A program made the translations under genes and the position numbers. 64,000 bases of DNA, from assembly GCA_029255685.2 (NCBI GenBank), contig CM055312.2, forward strand, positions 13,602,649-13,666,648, in the 5' to 3' direction. Below, piece after piece: positions 11,390-23,205 of the stretch. How positions within the stretch are numbered: the first letter of the stretch is position 1; every line of letters begins with the position of its first letter. Below the pieces are notes generated by a model that saw only the letters and a list, made by a program, of their open reading frames with translations, did no database searches and was not told the DNA's origin. This DNA comes from Silene conica. Taxonomy: Eukaryota; Streptophyta; Magnoliopsida; Caryophyllales; Caryophyllaceae.

Positions 11390-12770
11390 AAAATTTAAAC
11401 ATATGGTAAAAACAGCAGAAGAATATATGTCCATAACACAAACAACATTTGTAACCATCAAACATAATGATAAAAAATAACAACATAAAAACACAGTTAT
11501 AATGTTCATACCGACAGAGGGTAACATAAGTACAAAAGGTAACAACAAATTCTTATAAGCACATGTACGCAACATATAAAATTATGTAATGAGTGCTTCA
11601 TAATAATCAAAGAAGGAAACATATTTACAAAACAACAGGAGAAGATATGATGACAACGTAAACAACAATGTTACCATCCAACATAATAGGTAAGAAAGAA
11701 AACATATAAAACACACTTCAAATAATTTGTATGGCAACCACATGTCAGCAACATATACAATTATGTAACGAATGCTACATAATAGTCAAAGAAGCGAACA
11801 TATTTACAAAACAACGGAAGAAGATACGATGACAACGTAAACAATAATGTTATCATCCAACATAATACGTAAGAATGAGAACATATAAAACACACTTCAA
11901 ATAATATATATGGCAACCATATGTCAGGATCATGTACAATTATGTAACGAATGCTACATAATAGTCAAAGAAGATAACATATCCACGAAATAACAGGAAA
12001 ACATATGTCGACAACATAAACATTAATGTAATTATTGAACATTATGCATAAGAATATCAACATAAAAACAGGTAACCAAACAAAACATAATGTTAACACC
12101 AAAGGGGGGGAACATAAAGCGTAAAATTAAAGGTAACCACAAATAACTATAACCATATGTACGCAACATATAAAATTATGTAATGTATGCTACATAATAA
12201 ACAAACAAGAGAACATATTTACAAAAAAAAAAGATATGTTGACAACATAAACAACAATGTAAGCATCCAACATAATGATTAACAATAACAACATATAAAC
12301 ACACTTCAAATAACATCATGTCATATATGATACATAACAAATAAAGAACAGAACATATTAAAGAAGAAGATATGTTGACAACATAAACAACAATGTAAGC
12401 ACACAACATAATGGTTAACAATAACAACATATAAACGCACTTCATATAAATTGTAAAAATATCTATAAAACAACAGGAAAATATATGTGCGCAACAAAAA
12501 CGACAATGTAATGATACAACATAATTCTTAAGAATATCAACATGAAGACACACTTCTATGGTAAACAAAACAAAACATAATGTTAATACCAACGGAGGGA
12601 GACATAAAAGTAAAAGCTAACAACAAATCAATTTAAAAATATGTATGCAACATATAACAATATGTCATATATGGTACATAACAAATCAAGATATGTTCAC
12701 AAATTATACAACAATGTACGCACCCAACATAATGCCTAAGAATACCAACATGGTTGCACTATACATTGAT
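11390..12770. repeat. Degenerate ~180-bp tandem repeats
   Basis: The phrase ACATATAAAATTATGTAATG, followed by TGCTACATAATA, by ACATATTTACAAAACAAC and by ACAACGTAAACAACAATGT, recurs near 11575, 11750, 11930, 12166 and 12640, with partial units between. Further relics lie at 16173-16300 beyond the CACTA element, so that insertion split the array. The long minus-strand Cys/Tyr-rich open frames are products of the repeat. Confidence 0.7.
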
Positions 12771-12960
12771 AAAAAATGTCAACTAACTATAACCACTACT
12801 ACAATATCAGCATATAGAGGCGCTCTTCTTACGACGCTCTTAATAAAAAGTGCTGGATAAGACTAATTCATGCTAAAAAAGAGGCGCTTTTCAATAGCGC
12901 CTTATCAAAAATCTGAAATTAAAAAGGCAGACTTAATATTTCAGTCTAGCGCCATATTAA

Positions 12961-12981
12961 CCCCCCCCCCCCCCCCCCCCC
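12961..12981 (+). repeat. Run of 21 cytosines
   Basis: An uninterrupted C run near the left end of the CACTA element. The length may be imprecise because homopolymers are error-prone in sequencing. Confidence 0.9.
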
Positions 12982-13337
12982 TACTAAAAAAACCCTTCAA
13001 AAATATTAAACGACCCATTTACATCATCTTCTGCAAAGGCTAAAGTTCGACACCACCATTGGAGTCATCGCAAATAAAACAGGATCTTTTATCTCATAAT
13101 CAAGTATGATTCATTCCTTAATTTGTTTTTTTATCTATTTTTGTAGTCTTTGTTGTCGTTAACTGCAAAATTGATTCTTATGCATTTCAATTGAAATTTG
13201 GGGGTTTCTTTGTATTTGATATTTTGCATATAAATTGAATTATATTTCAATGATTTAAGTAGAATATCATAACAGGAATGGGTGAGACGATGTAGTTAAT
13301 ACTTAAAGATCAAACCTTTTAAAAATAGATCCGAGTT

Positions 13338-13633
13338 TGGCAGAGCATAGAGTTTTTGCTGGGTAGAATGTGTGAGTATTTTGGTTGGCAGTAATGTTGG
13401 CTTCGTTGGGCTCGCATGGTAGGGGGGTAGGTTTTGTCTCTACCCAATAATATTCCAGGAATTAGCATAGATGCATGTTTGCTATTTTGGATGGACTCCT
13501 CACACAACTCGTAAGACGGATACAAGAAGTTTTCGTAGGGCAATTTTTGGATTTTATTATGCTTCTTCTTGTATTAGATGCGGACTCTTTTTGTACATGT
13601 GTTTTTGATATAATATATTTACCTTTTACCAAA
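13338..13633 (+). mobile_element. 5'-truncated LINE tail inside the CACTA element
   Basis: AAAAATAGATCCGAGTT at 13321-13337 is repeated at 13634-13650 around a ~300-bp insert that ends in an A run (13631-13638) after TGTGTTTTTGATATAATATA, a LINE 3'-UTR-like ending similar to the one at 401-450. No useful coding remains. Confidence 0.72.
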
Positions 13634-14575
13634 AAAAATAGATCCGAGTTGAATCAATGAGACGAGGTAGTTAATACTTAATGCTACGGACTATTACTTT
13701 CATGATTTTTTTCTTTTCTATTTTTAAAATTGACGATTTATTGTCTTTTTAATCATTGATATATATGATGCTTTAATTTGATGATGAATTGTCTTGATTA
13801 TTTTTCTTGAGAATTGATAATGTTTTTATTCATTTATCTAAGATGCATTCAATTTCGTTAATACTCTCCTGATCTGGTTATTTGCAATGGGTGTGTGTAA
13901 TGGTGTGATATTTTGTTTGATTAATTTGCTTTTTGTTTTGTTAAAATGTAAATATTATAGATATCAAAACAGGTACATCAAGGCCACAGTTTTGAAGCAT
14001 GCATTTGTATCAGTTTAGTTAGTTGACAGCAATTGCTTTAGCTTTAGTTGACAGCAATTCGTATATTTCCCACCTGTCAAAATATACGAGGGGTTTATGA
14101 AGCATGCATTACAGTTTTCAGGTTTAGGCGTGATGACTTGAACATCTTGAAGGTGTGTTGTATTTTCATGTCATCCTTGTTTTAGCATAGATTCCTCATG
14201 TCTCAAAATTGTATCCGTGTCTTAAAACTGTGCCCAAGTCCAAGTAACATACGGAGTAGATTCTAAGGCTTCTTAACTCTATGTCCTTGATATATGCTTG
14301 TGAACTTGAACCTGGTTGCAATTGTGGAAACTGGGTGCGTGTCCAATTTTCAAAGTCGGCTTTCATATCTTCATGTCACCTCTATATGAAGCTTTTTTAT
14401 TTTATCATACCTAACATCGGACGTGTAGGGGGTATAATGCAAGCTAGAGTGTGACAGAACTGCTATGGAGTTGATTACTTGATTTTGAGTTAGGACTGTT
14501 AAAATAAATGATTACTCACGTGGCTGAAAATGGAGCATGATATTTATCCTAGATCTCCGCATGGCTTTTATGCAG

Positions 14576-15202
14576 GACGATTTAAAGAAGACAACGGTTA
14601 CTATGGTGGAGCAGAGTAAGGTTCTCAATACACCTGGAGCTGAAAAGCAAACAAAAAGGGAACTCTTTGATGCTCTTTGTCAGGAGCTTGAGTAAGTATT
14701 CTTACTGTTGAGCTGCCCTTGCTGTTAACCATTGCTTCGACCACTTTCCTGATTATAGTATCATGTTACTTCGATCATTATCTAGTCCACGATAATTATC
14801 TGTGGCCCTTGGCTACAAAAGCTAAGAATTGCAAAGCAGGGGGATATCTTTCTGATTGCCTAAGTTTCTGCCTGCCTAACTGTGCCATATATTTTTGCCA
14901 TTTCTGCTCTGGTCTTCTTCGTCAAAAATAGTATTTTCATCGTATATTTCCCACTTGTCAAAATATACGAGGGGTATTTCGAAGAATTGAAAGAAGATGA
15001 AGAAATGGAGGGAATATCTAATATGAGAATAAGTTGTATTTGTATCAGTCTAAATTTATTTCTACCTTATGTGTGTGGTTTGTCTCAGCTCGACTTCGTT
15101 GCAGACTTGGTTGCACTAGTATTGGGGATAGATCAGTATAGTACTATGGCTGGGTTCGAGTTTGTGGACTAGGCTTCAGATTCTGATAATGACAATACTA
15201 AG
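14576..15202 (+). pseudogene. Possible captured host-gene exons inside the CACTA element
   Basis: Segment 14576-14691 is bounded by TTTATGCAG and GTAAGT and reads open (DDLKKTTVTMVEQSKVLN, then TKRELFDALCQELE). Segment 15089-15202 is bounded by TCTCAG and GTAATC and reads LDFVADLVALVLGIDQYST, then a stop, then ASDSDNDN. Exon-like borders and composition suggest a captured gene fragment, but the joined frame does not stay open and I do not recognise the gene. A motif around TCCCAC(C/T)TGTCAAAATATAC occurs twice (14065 and 14949), suggesting an internal duplication. Confidence 0.35.
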
Positions 15203-16172
15203 GTAATCAACTATATTTCAGCTTTCAGTCATTTCATCAATACTACTAATCAATTTCTGTAACGTTGTGTAGGTATCTATTTTATGCATTTTTACTACTC
15301 TACTTTTGAAGATTTATACACTCGGAGGTATAGATTTGGAGCAAGATTGGAATTTTAGGAAATTGATAGTTGATAGTTTTGCTCATAAGATGGTTATGTT
15401 ATTATTGTTGAAGATCTAGTTTCAATATATAAGTTCCTCCATTAAGTACGTATTGATGATGAATTTTTGCTTTGAACATGTATTTGATAGTTTTGGTCTT
15501 TGATCATTGGGGATTTGCTTCTAACAATCTTCACTTGGATTTACAGTAATGTTGAAAATCTAAGGGTCAAGCTTCCATTACAAGGGGTAGAAAAGTGTGA
15601 TACTCTGGTGCGAACATGTACGTCGAGATGGTTTACAAGTTCAAAAGAGGACTAATTTGCTCACTTGGTGGAGTGTTGATGATGAGTAGTAAATTTTAGT
15701 AGCATGGCTTATATTAAATTATTGTATTAATTGTATTTTCAGTATTATTCGTATTTTTTCATTTTGGATTGGGATTTGTACCTGAAATTTATACATATAA
15801 GTGTTTTATTTTAGTTGAATTAATTGTTCGACATTACCGAAATCGACCACAAATCTGAGTATTAAGAATTATCTTTATTCGAAGTTTCATTTGTCAGTAA
15901 ATTAGCTTAGCGCAATAAACAAGGTTTTATACCACTTATGCAATATAGCGACGCTTGAAAAGCACTCCTATAACACATTAATAGCGCGTCTACGTATGGC
16001 GACGCTATATGATGACTTATACCGACACAAATGAAAAGCGCCTGGAAAGGGGTTAGCGGCACAGGCTAATGCAGCGCATTTTAAAGCGTCGGTATATCTC
16101 ATGGCGACGCTATTTAGCACCTCTAAAGGTCATGATATAGCGCCGCAAAACAGCTTTTTTCTAGTAGTGAAC

Positions 16173-16760
16173 ATTATGTCGTTAACATAAAAAACAATGC
16201 ATCATCCAACAAAATACTTAAGAATAACAATTTCAAAAGAAAACAACATATGTTCACAACATATACAATAATGTAAGCACGGAACATAGTGTATTATTTT
16301 AACAACATGTCAGCACTTCTAATTAAAAACCCAGAAACGGACTCAAATAACAACAATATTTAATTAAAAAAACATGGAACAAAACCCAAAAAACACACGA
16401 ACAAAACATGCAAATATAAATCTGAACAACAAAACACACGAACAAAACACATAAATGTTTATTTAAACAACAAACCTATAAATCCACACAAAACACACGA
16501 ACAAAACATGCAAATATAAAAAAAACCCTAGAAATGTGTTTCGTACAACTTCCCAGAAAACCCTACAATTTTCCCACAAAAACCCTAGAAAACGAACATC
16601 ATTACGAAGATATGCAAATATATAAAAACCCTAAAATACTAAGTACACCTAAAATAATGCCCTAAAAACGACCATCATTACGAAAATATGTAGTTTTTTA
16701 AAACTCAAATCATCTTTTCTTAAGAAAAATTAGTAAGAACACACTTCAAAAAATCGAATA
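16173..16760. other. Right half of the 9.5-kb element, non-coding
   Basis: Continuation of the tandem-repeat intron. It contains short A-rich repeats of the type CACACGAACAAAACATGCAAAT (near 16392, 16435 and 16494). No exon could be identified between 16200 and 16769. Confidence 0.45.
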
Positions 16761-17193
16761 CGTGCATACCTTCATCATTGTTAGTCGATGATACAGTAGT
16801 CTTACCCACTCCACGCCTCGCAATCTGCTTCTTCACCATTTTCATCAAGTATGTTCGGTGTTTTTTGAGGTTTTTGGTAGAGAGAATTTTAGAGAGAGGG
16901 AGTGAGTTTTCTGGAAATGAATTAGGGGATTAATGAATGAGAGGGAGTTTGAGGGATGTTTGACAGTTGATTAATGAAAGGAGAAGAGAAATAGAGGGTT
17001 TGTGTGTTACCGAGGGTTTTGGGGAACACCAACAAGTCACTTCCTCTTCCTTATTTAATTAATATAGTATGACATCATCCACCCACTTGCATTGGATCCG
17101 TCAGCAGCATGTGGTATGTATTCGACCCATTTAACCGATATTTGGCCCGTCGCAAGCTTGCGACAGGTATGTCCGTCTTACAAAAACGGACTG

Positions 17194-17428
17194 TAGCTTG
17201 ATGACTCGAAAACTTTGAGAATAACATTTCAACCAAAACATTAACTTATGAGGGCTTCACTCGAATTCCGTTGAATAAAAAAATGGATAATGCATAGGCC
17301 CATAAATATCATGAGCTCAAATTGCACTTGTGAGATGTTTGGAGTCCCATTCTGAGGTTTTGTAAGTAGGCTAAAATTCTTACTGCTTTCAAAAATGTAA
17401 GGAGTAAGGACTTTGTGATTACTTATAC
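17194..17428 (+). repeat. Right copy of the long direct duplication
   Basis: Same-orientation copy of 7479-7715, starting exactly after the right inverted terminus of the 9.5-kb element and ending TTACTTATAC, after which unique sequence (GGTTATACCTATC) resumes. Confidence 0.9.
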
Positions 17429-17894
17429 GGTTATACCTATCTATAAGTACGGAATATATGATATACCTCAGTATATTGTTGGGATTTTCTCATGGCCTCG
17501 TAGGCCGGGTACCTCTTAACTATTTCATTTTGTCACTTCTAGCTTTTTTAATTAAAATTAAAACTTTGAGAGACGTAACTATTGGATACAATTTCAGAAA
17601 ACGGTATTTCTTTTCAAAAGGTCCATCTTTACATGATTCCGTTTGGAAAAAATAATCTTTTAAAATCGCAGCGGGGAGTTATGATAAGTCAAGAATTATT
17701 TAGGGTATAAACTTCGAATGATGATAATTTCCAGTAACGACTTACAAGTACAGAAAACAATGATTTTTTTTCAAATTTACCTTCTTTACGAGATCTTTGG
17801 TTTTGGAAATTTTTCTTTTTTGGCATTTTATGAATTCAAAACCAAAACTTATGTTTAGTCTAAGTTTTCTCCCTAAAATAAAAGGTTATATAAC
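17429..17894. other. Intergenic, no gene seen
   Basis: AT-rich sequence with no convincing coding frame or repeat boundary. Confidence 0.4.
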
Positions 17895-17902
17895 AGCGTA
17901 AG

Positions 17903-18538
17903 TAGGGATGGCAATGGGTAGGGTCTGGGTAGGGTCCGGCAAGACTCAACCCGACCCGAAATAAAAAACCTTAGACCCATATCCGACCCAGACCCTAAAG
18001 GGGCTGAAATAAATGGACCCATACCCGACCCTAATGGGTCTGGGTCCGGGTAGGGTCTACCCTAGGGTCCAATTTTTCTTAACGAGTCATTCAATAAAAT
18101 GTACCAAAGTTCGAATTAAATTACAAAGTTTTGATTAAAGTATTACAAAGTCTTGATTATTTGGATCATTACCCGTACCCGACCCTAAATTATATCATTT
18201 ACCGTACCCAAACTCATCATTTTCATCAATTTCTTCGTTATTCTTAATGGTTATTTGGATATGCGTATATTATATTAATGATAACTAATAAGGGTCATCT
18301 GCTTGTATATATTATTTGGGTTATTGACGTTCGTATGTGTGTTTTTTTTTGTAATAAATATAAGGGTCTAAGGGTCGGGTAGGGTCCCAAGACCAAGACC
18401 CGGACCCGGACCCGAAGTTTTTATATAAGACTCATATCCGACCCATACCCGAGTGGGTCTAAAAAATTTAGACCCATACCCGACCCGTTAGGATCTGACC
18501 CTAAGGGTCTGAGTTGGATACCCGACGCACTGTCCCTA
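17903..18538. mobile_element. hAT-like element with GGGTAGGGTC-word subterminals
   Basis: Starts TAGGGATGGCAATGGGTAGG and ends in the degenerate inverted form GCACTGTCCCTA. The perfect 8-bp duplication AGCGTAAG lies at 17895-17902 and 18539-18546. Arms consist of GGGTAGGGTC, GGGTCTGGGT and ACCCGACCC words; the middle is AT-rich. Confidence 0.82.
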
Positions 18539-18687
18539 AGCGTAAGTGACAAACGAAATAATCAAGGGGAATACGTGAGAGAGTCCCAACATTGTTTATT
18601 CTTCTTGCTAATAAGTAGCTAGTTAGTAAAAAGGCATGAGTAATAAAACAAGATGAAAACGGCGAATATAAAATCACTAAAATTTGA

Positions 18688-18918
18688 TAGAGACGGTTTT
18701 TCAATAAGATATTGAGAAATCATTTCTCGTATCCTTTTATTTGTATTGTGGGACACTTTATTGTTGATCATGATATAGTAATTTCGTACCCATTTACATG
18801 ATAAATGTATCCATTTATCTTTAATTCTGATGTGCCTATTTTTATTAGGTTTCGTACCATTTTTTCTTAAATTTGTACAATCATCTTTCAATAAGCTTAT
18901 TGAGTGACCGTCTCTCAG
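18688..18918. mobile_element. Foldback MITE with GAGACGGT ends
   Basis: The left arm GAGACGGTTTTTCAATAAG and the right arm CTTATTGAGTGACCGTCTCTC are imperfect inverted repeats about 230 bp apart. A related arm pair occurs at 62730-62850. Superfamily is unknown; no clear target duplication was found. Confidence 0.5.
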
Positions 18919-19039
18919 AAGACTGATAAGACGGGTTTAGTACGGCATAAAAGTGTCACTTTAGATGAGTTATTGATGGAATTACTAGCATGTGGAGGTA
19001 CGATTGTATAATTACGATTTCTTGGTGTTGGTTGCATTT

Positions 19040-20115
19040 GAGAGTAATTAACTTGAAATATGGATTATCGGAGTTTACATGGTTTATGGGTTGACAACAT
19101 GGTCCAAGCTTGATAGTGTTCAATGGGCCCAACAATTGTCAAAGCTAAAAGAGTTAAGCATGAACAAAGAAAATTGTAAAATTACCACCAAAATTTGGCG
19201 CTGGTCGCGGGAGGAGGCGCGGGTCGCACGCGTGGCTGCTGTAACTCGTACTTTTAGAACGTGGAAGACTATCAAGAACCATAATTACTTTTGCTTAATA
19301 ATTATGAGGAACTAATCCTCCCTTTTCTTGGATCGATAAACGGAAGGTTCGATTAATTAATTGTGAGATTGTTTTTTCTCCCTTTTATTTCTCAAGTATT
19401 CCTTATGTCTCTTGCTCATATCTTATGGTTAATGTTTTCTCTTGCTAATTGGTCAATTGTTTACTTTAATCTATTGCATGTTTAGAAATTGAATCCGTAA
19501 TTGTTCAATTAATCTAGACTAAAGTAACAAACTTTACCCTAATAATTTGTATGTGTTTCATCGTTATTAGGACGAAGTAGAGACCAAACATATAATTCGG
19601 ATCGTTAACCGCGTGTGTTAAAGATCGTTATTTTTTTATTGACTCCTTGGATTGTTAATGCTTTTGTTCGATTAAACCTAGACGCTTGGTTTAGATTATT
19701 CAATAATTAGGGTCTTCTAATATCACGTTTCGACTTAGTTGACTATATTTAAGAGAAAGAAGAAGGAAACTTGTATTTTCACAATAAAGTACTTGAGAGT
19801 AATTGAGTTAAAGACAATCAAAGACCAATTAGTTTGTTGATAGTGGATGTTTATTGACCCAAGGCCTTTTAATCATCTGAATTCAGTCACCTTTATTATT
19901 TGTTTAGTAGACTATAGTTTATTCAATCACAAAACCCCCTTTTTATTGTTTCTTATTTCCTATACTATAGTTCACATAAATTACATCGCCTTCTCTGTGT
20001 ATCGATCCTTATTACCATATACTATATTAGTTTAAAGTTTTAAGTGTTATAGATATTATCTTTGGGAGTATACGACTTCGGCTCACCAAAGACCTAGAGA
20101 TATAAAATATCCAAC
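19040..20115 (+). mobile_element. Probable LTR-retrotransposon non-coding relic
   Basis: The order of phrases here (a GACCCAAGGCC stretch, then CACAAAACCCCC, then CTCTGTGTATCGATCC followed by TTGGGAGTATACGACTTCGG) resembles the non-coding regions of plant Ty3/gypsy-type elements that I have seen. No gag or pol coding, LTR pair or primer site could be identified, so this is a tentative label. The short open frame at 19079-19315 lies in it and shows no domain. Confidence 0.3.
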
Positions 20116-21199
20116 AAATTGAACACATTTTTGCCATTTTATATAAATTAATGTTATGAGAATTGAAATCCTTGAATTATTCTATGAATTGAAAATTACA
20201 CAGAAGTTGAATTCCCGTATAAACCATACATACGCGCACTTGGCTCCTTAATTGTTCCTTAATGTGCTTATGCCGCTCGAAGTGATTATGTTAATCTTTT
20301 CTTATTACTTTGGTAAAATTTCGTAGTTGCCGACGCCACTACAAGTCATTATATTCCACAATAACCAACGAATATGATCCCTCATTAATGGTGCGTAAAC
20401 ATTTGTTAGTTGATTTGTTACGTGTAAAATTGTCATGTAACCATATCAATATCAACCACCACATTTATTAATTCACATATATATTGTACATAATTGCGGT
20501 CTTTTAACGTGTATTCTAATAACACACATTAATAATCTAAACGTGGAAATATTTGCAAATTATTTTATTAGATATTCAACTATAAACTTATTTTTATTAT
20601 AATGAATGAGAATATCTTGTAAATCTAACCACGTTTAGGTTATTAATAAAAGACCGACATAAATAATCATAATTCTATATAATAGTCGTAATCATCAAGT
20701 ATTATTCAAGTATTATTTACGTATTATAATTCAGATGACAAGGATAAAAGGATGTCATATGTTAGCATGACAATTTGGCATAATAATATCTTGTATTGTT
20801 GATGCTTTTTCAAATATAGATGATTAATCCAACCACATTCGATTGCTTCTAAACCTGCTCAATGTAAAAGTGTCAAGCAAACAACCTGAAATTAATGCAC
20901 TAATATAAATATTGTTAATATAGTCTTAAGTTTGGGCTAATTCAATTGTGTTGTTCGATCGTTTAAGACTCTCCAACTTGTTATATTAGGTATCACATCA
21001 ACCACGACTTTATAAATGGTAAATCTAATAATGGGGGTGGGCTGCATTCGAATGGAAAAGAAAAAGTTTATAATACAAGTCTAAGAGAGTTTTACTCTAA
21101 ATTGAACTGACAATCAATAGAGGGAGTATTCAATATGGGACTTTGGGCTTCTTCACACAAGATGCTTTACGTATGCAATATTCTCGTTACTACAAATGT
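20116..21199. other. Intergenic, no gene seen
   Basis: AT-rich DNA with scattered short relics (an isolated GAGGGAGTATT at 21121 looks like a broken Stowaway end). No gene or RNA gene was found. Confidence 0.4.
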
Positions 21200-21202
21200 T
21201 AA

Positions 21203-21325
21203 CTAGCTTAGCTGGTAATTGTTAAAGTCATGAGTTATAGTACTCGATCGTGTCATGGGTTTAAATCTCGTTAGTTGAAAATCGCCATGTCTCTCATAAC
21301 AAAATACACAAAAAAATATTCTTGT
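21203..21325 (+). mobile_element. Possible SINE with pol III-like boxes
   Basis: TAGCTTAGCTGGTA resembles a tRNA-type A box, and CATGGGTTTAAATCTCG about 45 bases later resembles a B box (GGTTCGANNCC). The segment then ends in A-rich DNA. This is the layout of a plant tRNA-derived SINE, but boundaries and target duplication are not visible. Confidence 0.35.
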
Positions 21326-21877
21326 CACTGTTGTATTCTTTAAATATAGTTTAAGTCGATCGTTGAATTTGGAATTCGCGAAAGTGTTAATTTACCCCAT
21401 TAACTTAGACCCCTTAAATTTTAGTTTAAACAATCAAGCACCTTAACTTTATTCAAAGTAAAATTAAACTCCATTATATAATTTCAAATGAAATTCCACC
21501 AAAATTAATTTTATATTCTAATTAATCAATTAAAAATATATTATTTGTATAACCTTACAACTTTTATACAATTATAGAATTTTAATATCGACTTTTTTTC
21601 TTTTTATAATTTTACAACTGTTAGACAATTTATTATGAATGTAAGAATAGTTCATAATAAATTAACATTTTATCATATTTTATTTTATTTATTATAGATG
21701 AATGTAAATTTTATTATTTACGTGGATAATTAATTTTATGTAAATTGATAAAAAGATAAAATTGTAATTAAGTGGTATTAGTTGTATAACAAATGTAAAT
21801 AATTTTTTTGTTGAGATTTAAGTTTAAAAAAAAATCTATCTTTATAAAAGGAGTAGATTTTAAGAGTCTCTGATTGG

Positions 21878-22326
21878 TAGACCTGGCAAACAGATCGGGT
21901 CGTGTCGGGTTCGTGTTCGTGTCACATGAAAACGGGTCACAAACCCTCCAACCCAAACCCGACCCAATTAAATTTCGTGTCGTGTTCGTGTCGACCCACT
22001 TAGATAAATGGGTCATCAAGCCTCAACCCTAACCCGTTAATTTCGTGTCGGGTTCGTGTCATGTTTTCATGTCATGTCCATATTTAGAAAGTTTAAGTAT
22101 ATTTATGTGATGCAGGATAAAAAAATTAGGATTAGTTTAGTAAACAGGTCATTCGTGCCGGGTTCGTGTTTAAAGAGCTCAACCCAAACCCGACCTAATT
22201 AAATATCGTGTCGTGTTCGTGTCGACCCACCTACATAAATGGGTCATTCGGGCTCAACCCCAATCCGCTAATTTCGTGTCGGGTTCGTGTCGGATTTTCG
22301 TGTCGTGTCATTATTTGCCAGCTCTA
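21878..22326. mobile_element. hAT-like element with CGTGTCGGGTT-word subterminals
   Basis: Ends TAGACCTGGCAAACAGATCG and the inverted TTATTTGCCAGCTCTA. A perfect 8-bp duplication CTGATTGG lies at 21870-21877 and 22327-22334. The arms are made of CGTGTCGGGTTCGTGTC and AACCCGACC words in both orientations. Confidence 0.85.
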
Positions 22327-22779
22327 CTGATTGGTCCCTTAAATTAAGAAAAATATGACCCCATCATCTTTCACATTGATTTAATTTCTCTTCTTCCTAT
22401 ATTCATAATTAATTATGTGTCGTAATTAATTCTGATACGTAACTAATTCTGATCTGTAATTTCGTATTATAATCTTTCCTCATTCCTATTTACGTAATCA
22501 ATTACAGTGGTACATTTCGTCATTGTCATAATAAAATACGATATGATCAAATTATTGTTAATTGAATATTTAAATAATAACATACAACATTCCAATAAAA
22601 ATATGATATTTAAAGATCCGAAAATTAAATCCGAAAAACAAAAAAGTTACAAACAGCAAAAATAATTAGTCCAAGAATTAAATTACATTATATTTTCCAA
22701 TCAAATCAAATACAAATTAAAATCTCAAACAAGATAAAATACGATATACAACGATCCGATATATAAAAATCCTGTATAT

Positions 22780-23175
22780 TGGAAAAAAACCAAAATCCTA
22801 TATATCAGCACAACAAATAGTCTTTTTGTTAAATTTAAATCTTTTAGTTGAATCTTATATAAATTCAATTAAAAATCTGGATATATACACGAAAAACAAA
22901 AATCCTGCACAACAAATCGTCTTTTTATTGAATTTAAATTAAAATACGATATACAATGCAACGGTCCGATATATATCAAAATGATCATATTTCGCTAATA
23001 TCATCATAAAAATAAAACAAAAATCCAGTATATAAGCACACAAAATAGTTTTTTTGTTGAATTTAAATCTTTTAGTTAAATATTATTTAAATTCAACAAA
23101 AAATCTGGAATTATACAGAAAAAACAATAATCCGGTATCAGCACAAAAAATAGATTTTTTGAATAAAATTAAATC
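22780..23175 (+). repeat. Degenerate tandem repeat within the Helitron
   Basis: The phrase GCACAACAAATAGTCTTTTTGTT, followed by GAATTTAAATCTTTTAGTT and AAAAATCTGGA, recurs near 22808, 22910, 23035 and 23141 with indels, interspersed with AATACGATATACAA phrases. Such 3' repeats are common in non-autonomous Helitrons. Confidence 0.6.
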
Positions 23176-23205
23176 CGTACATATTTTACACGGGCGTAAA
23201 ACTAG

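Larger units (their letters stand above)
12794..16169. mobile_element. CACTA (En/Spm) element, 3.4 kb, non-autonomous
   Basis: The left end is CACTACTACAATATCAGC and the right end is CAGCTTTTTTCTAGTAGTG, whose complement is CACTACTAGAAAAAAGCTG, the standard plant CACTA terminus. The 3-bp duplication AAC lies at 12791-12793 and 16170-16172. Both subterminal zones carry many short GCGACGCT/AGCGCC words in both orientations (12820-12905 and 15940-16155), as expected for transposase-binding repeats. There is no transposase coding; the inside holds a truncated LINE and possible captured exons. Confidence 0.88.
11177..16845 (-). pseudogene. Second gene of the 9.5-kb element (first and last exons seen)
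   Basis: On the minus strand an ATG at 16845 (or 16839) opens a short basic exon (MVKKQIARRGVGKTTVSSTN) ending at a GTATGC donor (16769). Far downstream an acceptor at 11319-11320 opens an exon (11318-11177) reading KRLDAMIDVEM, then ITAPSFSLGLDDIG and a basic tail KTYARTTRKKAGGSK before TAA. The T-P/A-xFSLG motif is one I associate with plant transposon-borne Ulp1-type protease proteins, as in Kaonashi-like MULEs, but the catalytic region is not visible. The intervening DNA is repeat-filled and now holds a CACTA element, so the gene is deleted or very degraded. The exon pair assignment is inference. Confidence 0.45.
7716..17193. mobile_element. 9.5-kb two-gene DNA transposon (MULE-like, FAR1 type), non-functional
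   Basis: The borders are about 45-bp imperfect inverted repeats: left CACAAATTCTTATTTAAGACGG then CCGTCACAAGCTTGCGACGGGCCAAATAT; right the inverted form with CTGTCGCAAGCTTGCGACGGGCCAAATAT. Inside, a FAR1-like transposase relic on the plus strand (8139-10179) faces a minus-strand gene whose first and last coding exons are at 16845-16770 and 11318-11177. This convergent arrangement resembles two-gene Mutator elements. A CACTA element (12794-16169) sits inside an intron of the second gene. The flanks are the ~236-bp direct duplication rather than a 9-bp one. Superfamily assignment is inferred from the FAR1 transposase; borders are well supported. Confidence 0.7.
21835..23205 (+). mobile_element. 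Non-autonomous Helitron, 1.4 kb
   Basis: A host A is followed by TCTATCTTTATAAAAGGAG at 21835; the right side ends with a degenerate hairpin (CCGTACATATTTTACACGGG), several bases and CTAG at 23202-23205, followed by host T. The start matches the 5' ends at 58853 and 59328 in style. A hAT-like element (21878-22326) inserted close to its 5' end. No coding is present. Confidence 0.6.

Noticed and set aside
12176..12592. 138-residue Cys/Tyr/Val-rich minus-strand frame as a membrane protein
   Set aside because: It comes from the degenerate ~180-bp tandem repeat; similar hydrophobic peptides arise from every unit.
19079..19315. 78-residue open frame as a gag fragment
   Set aside because: No zinc knuckle or gag motif can be seen; kept only as part of a tentative retroelement relic.
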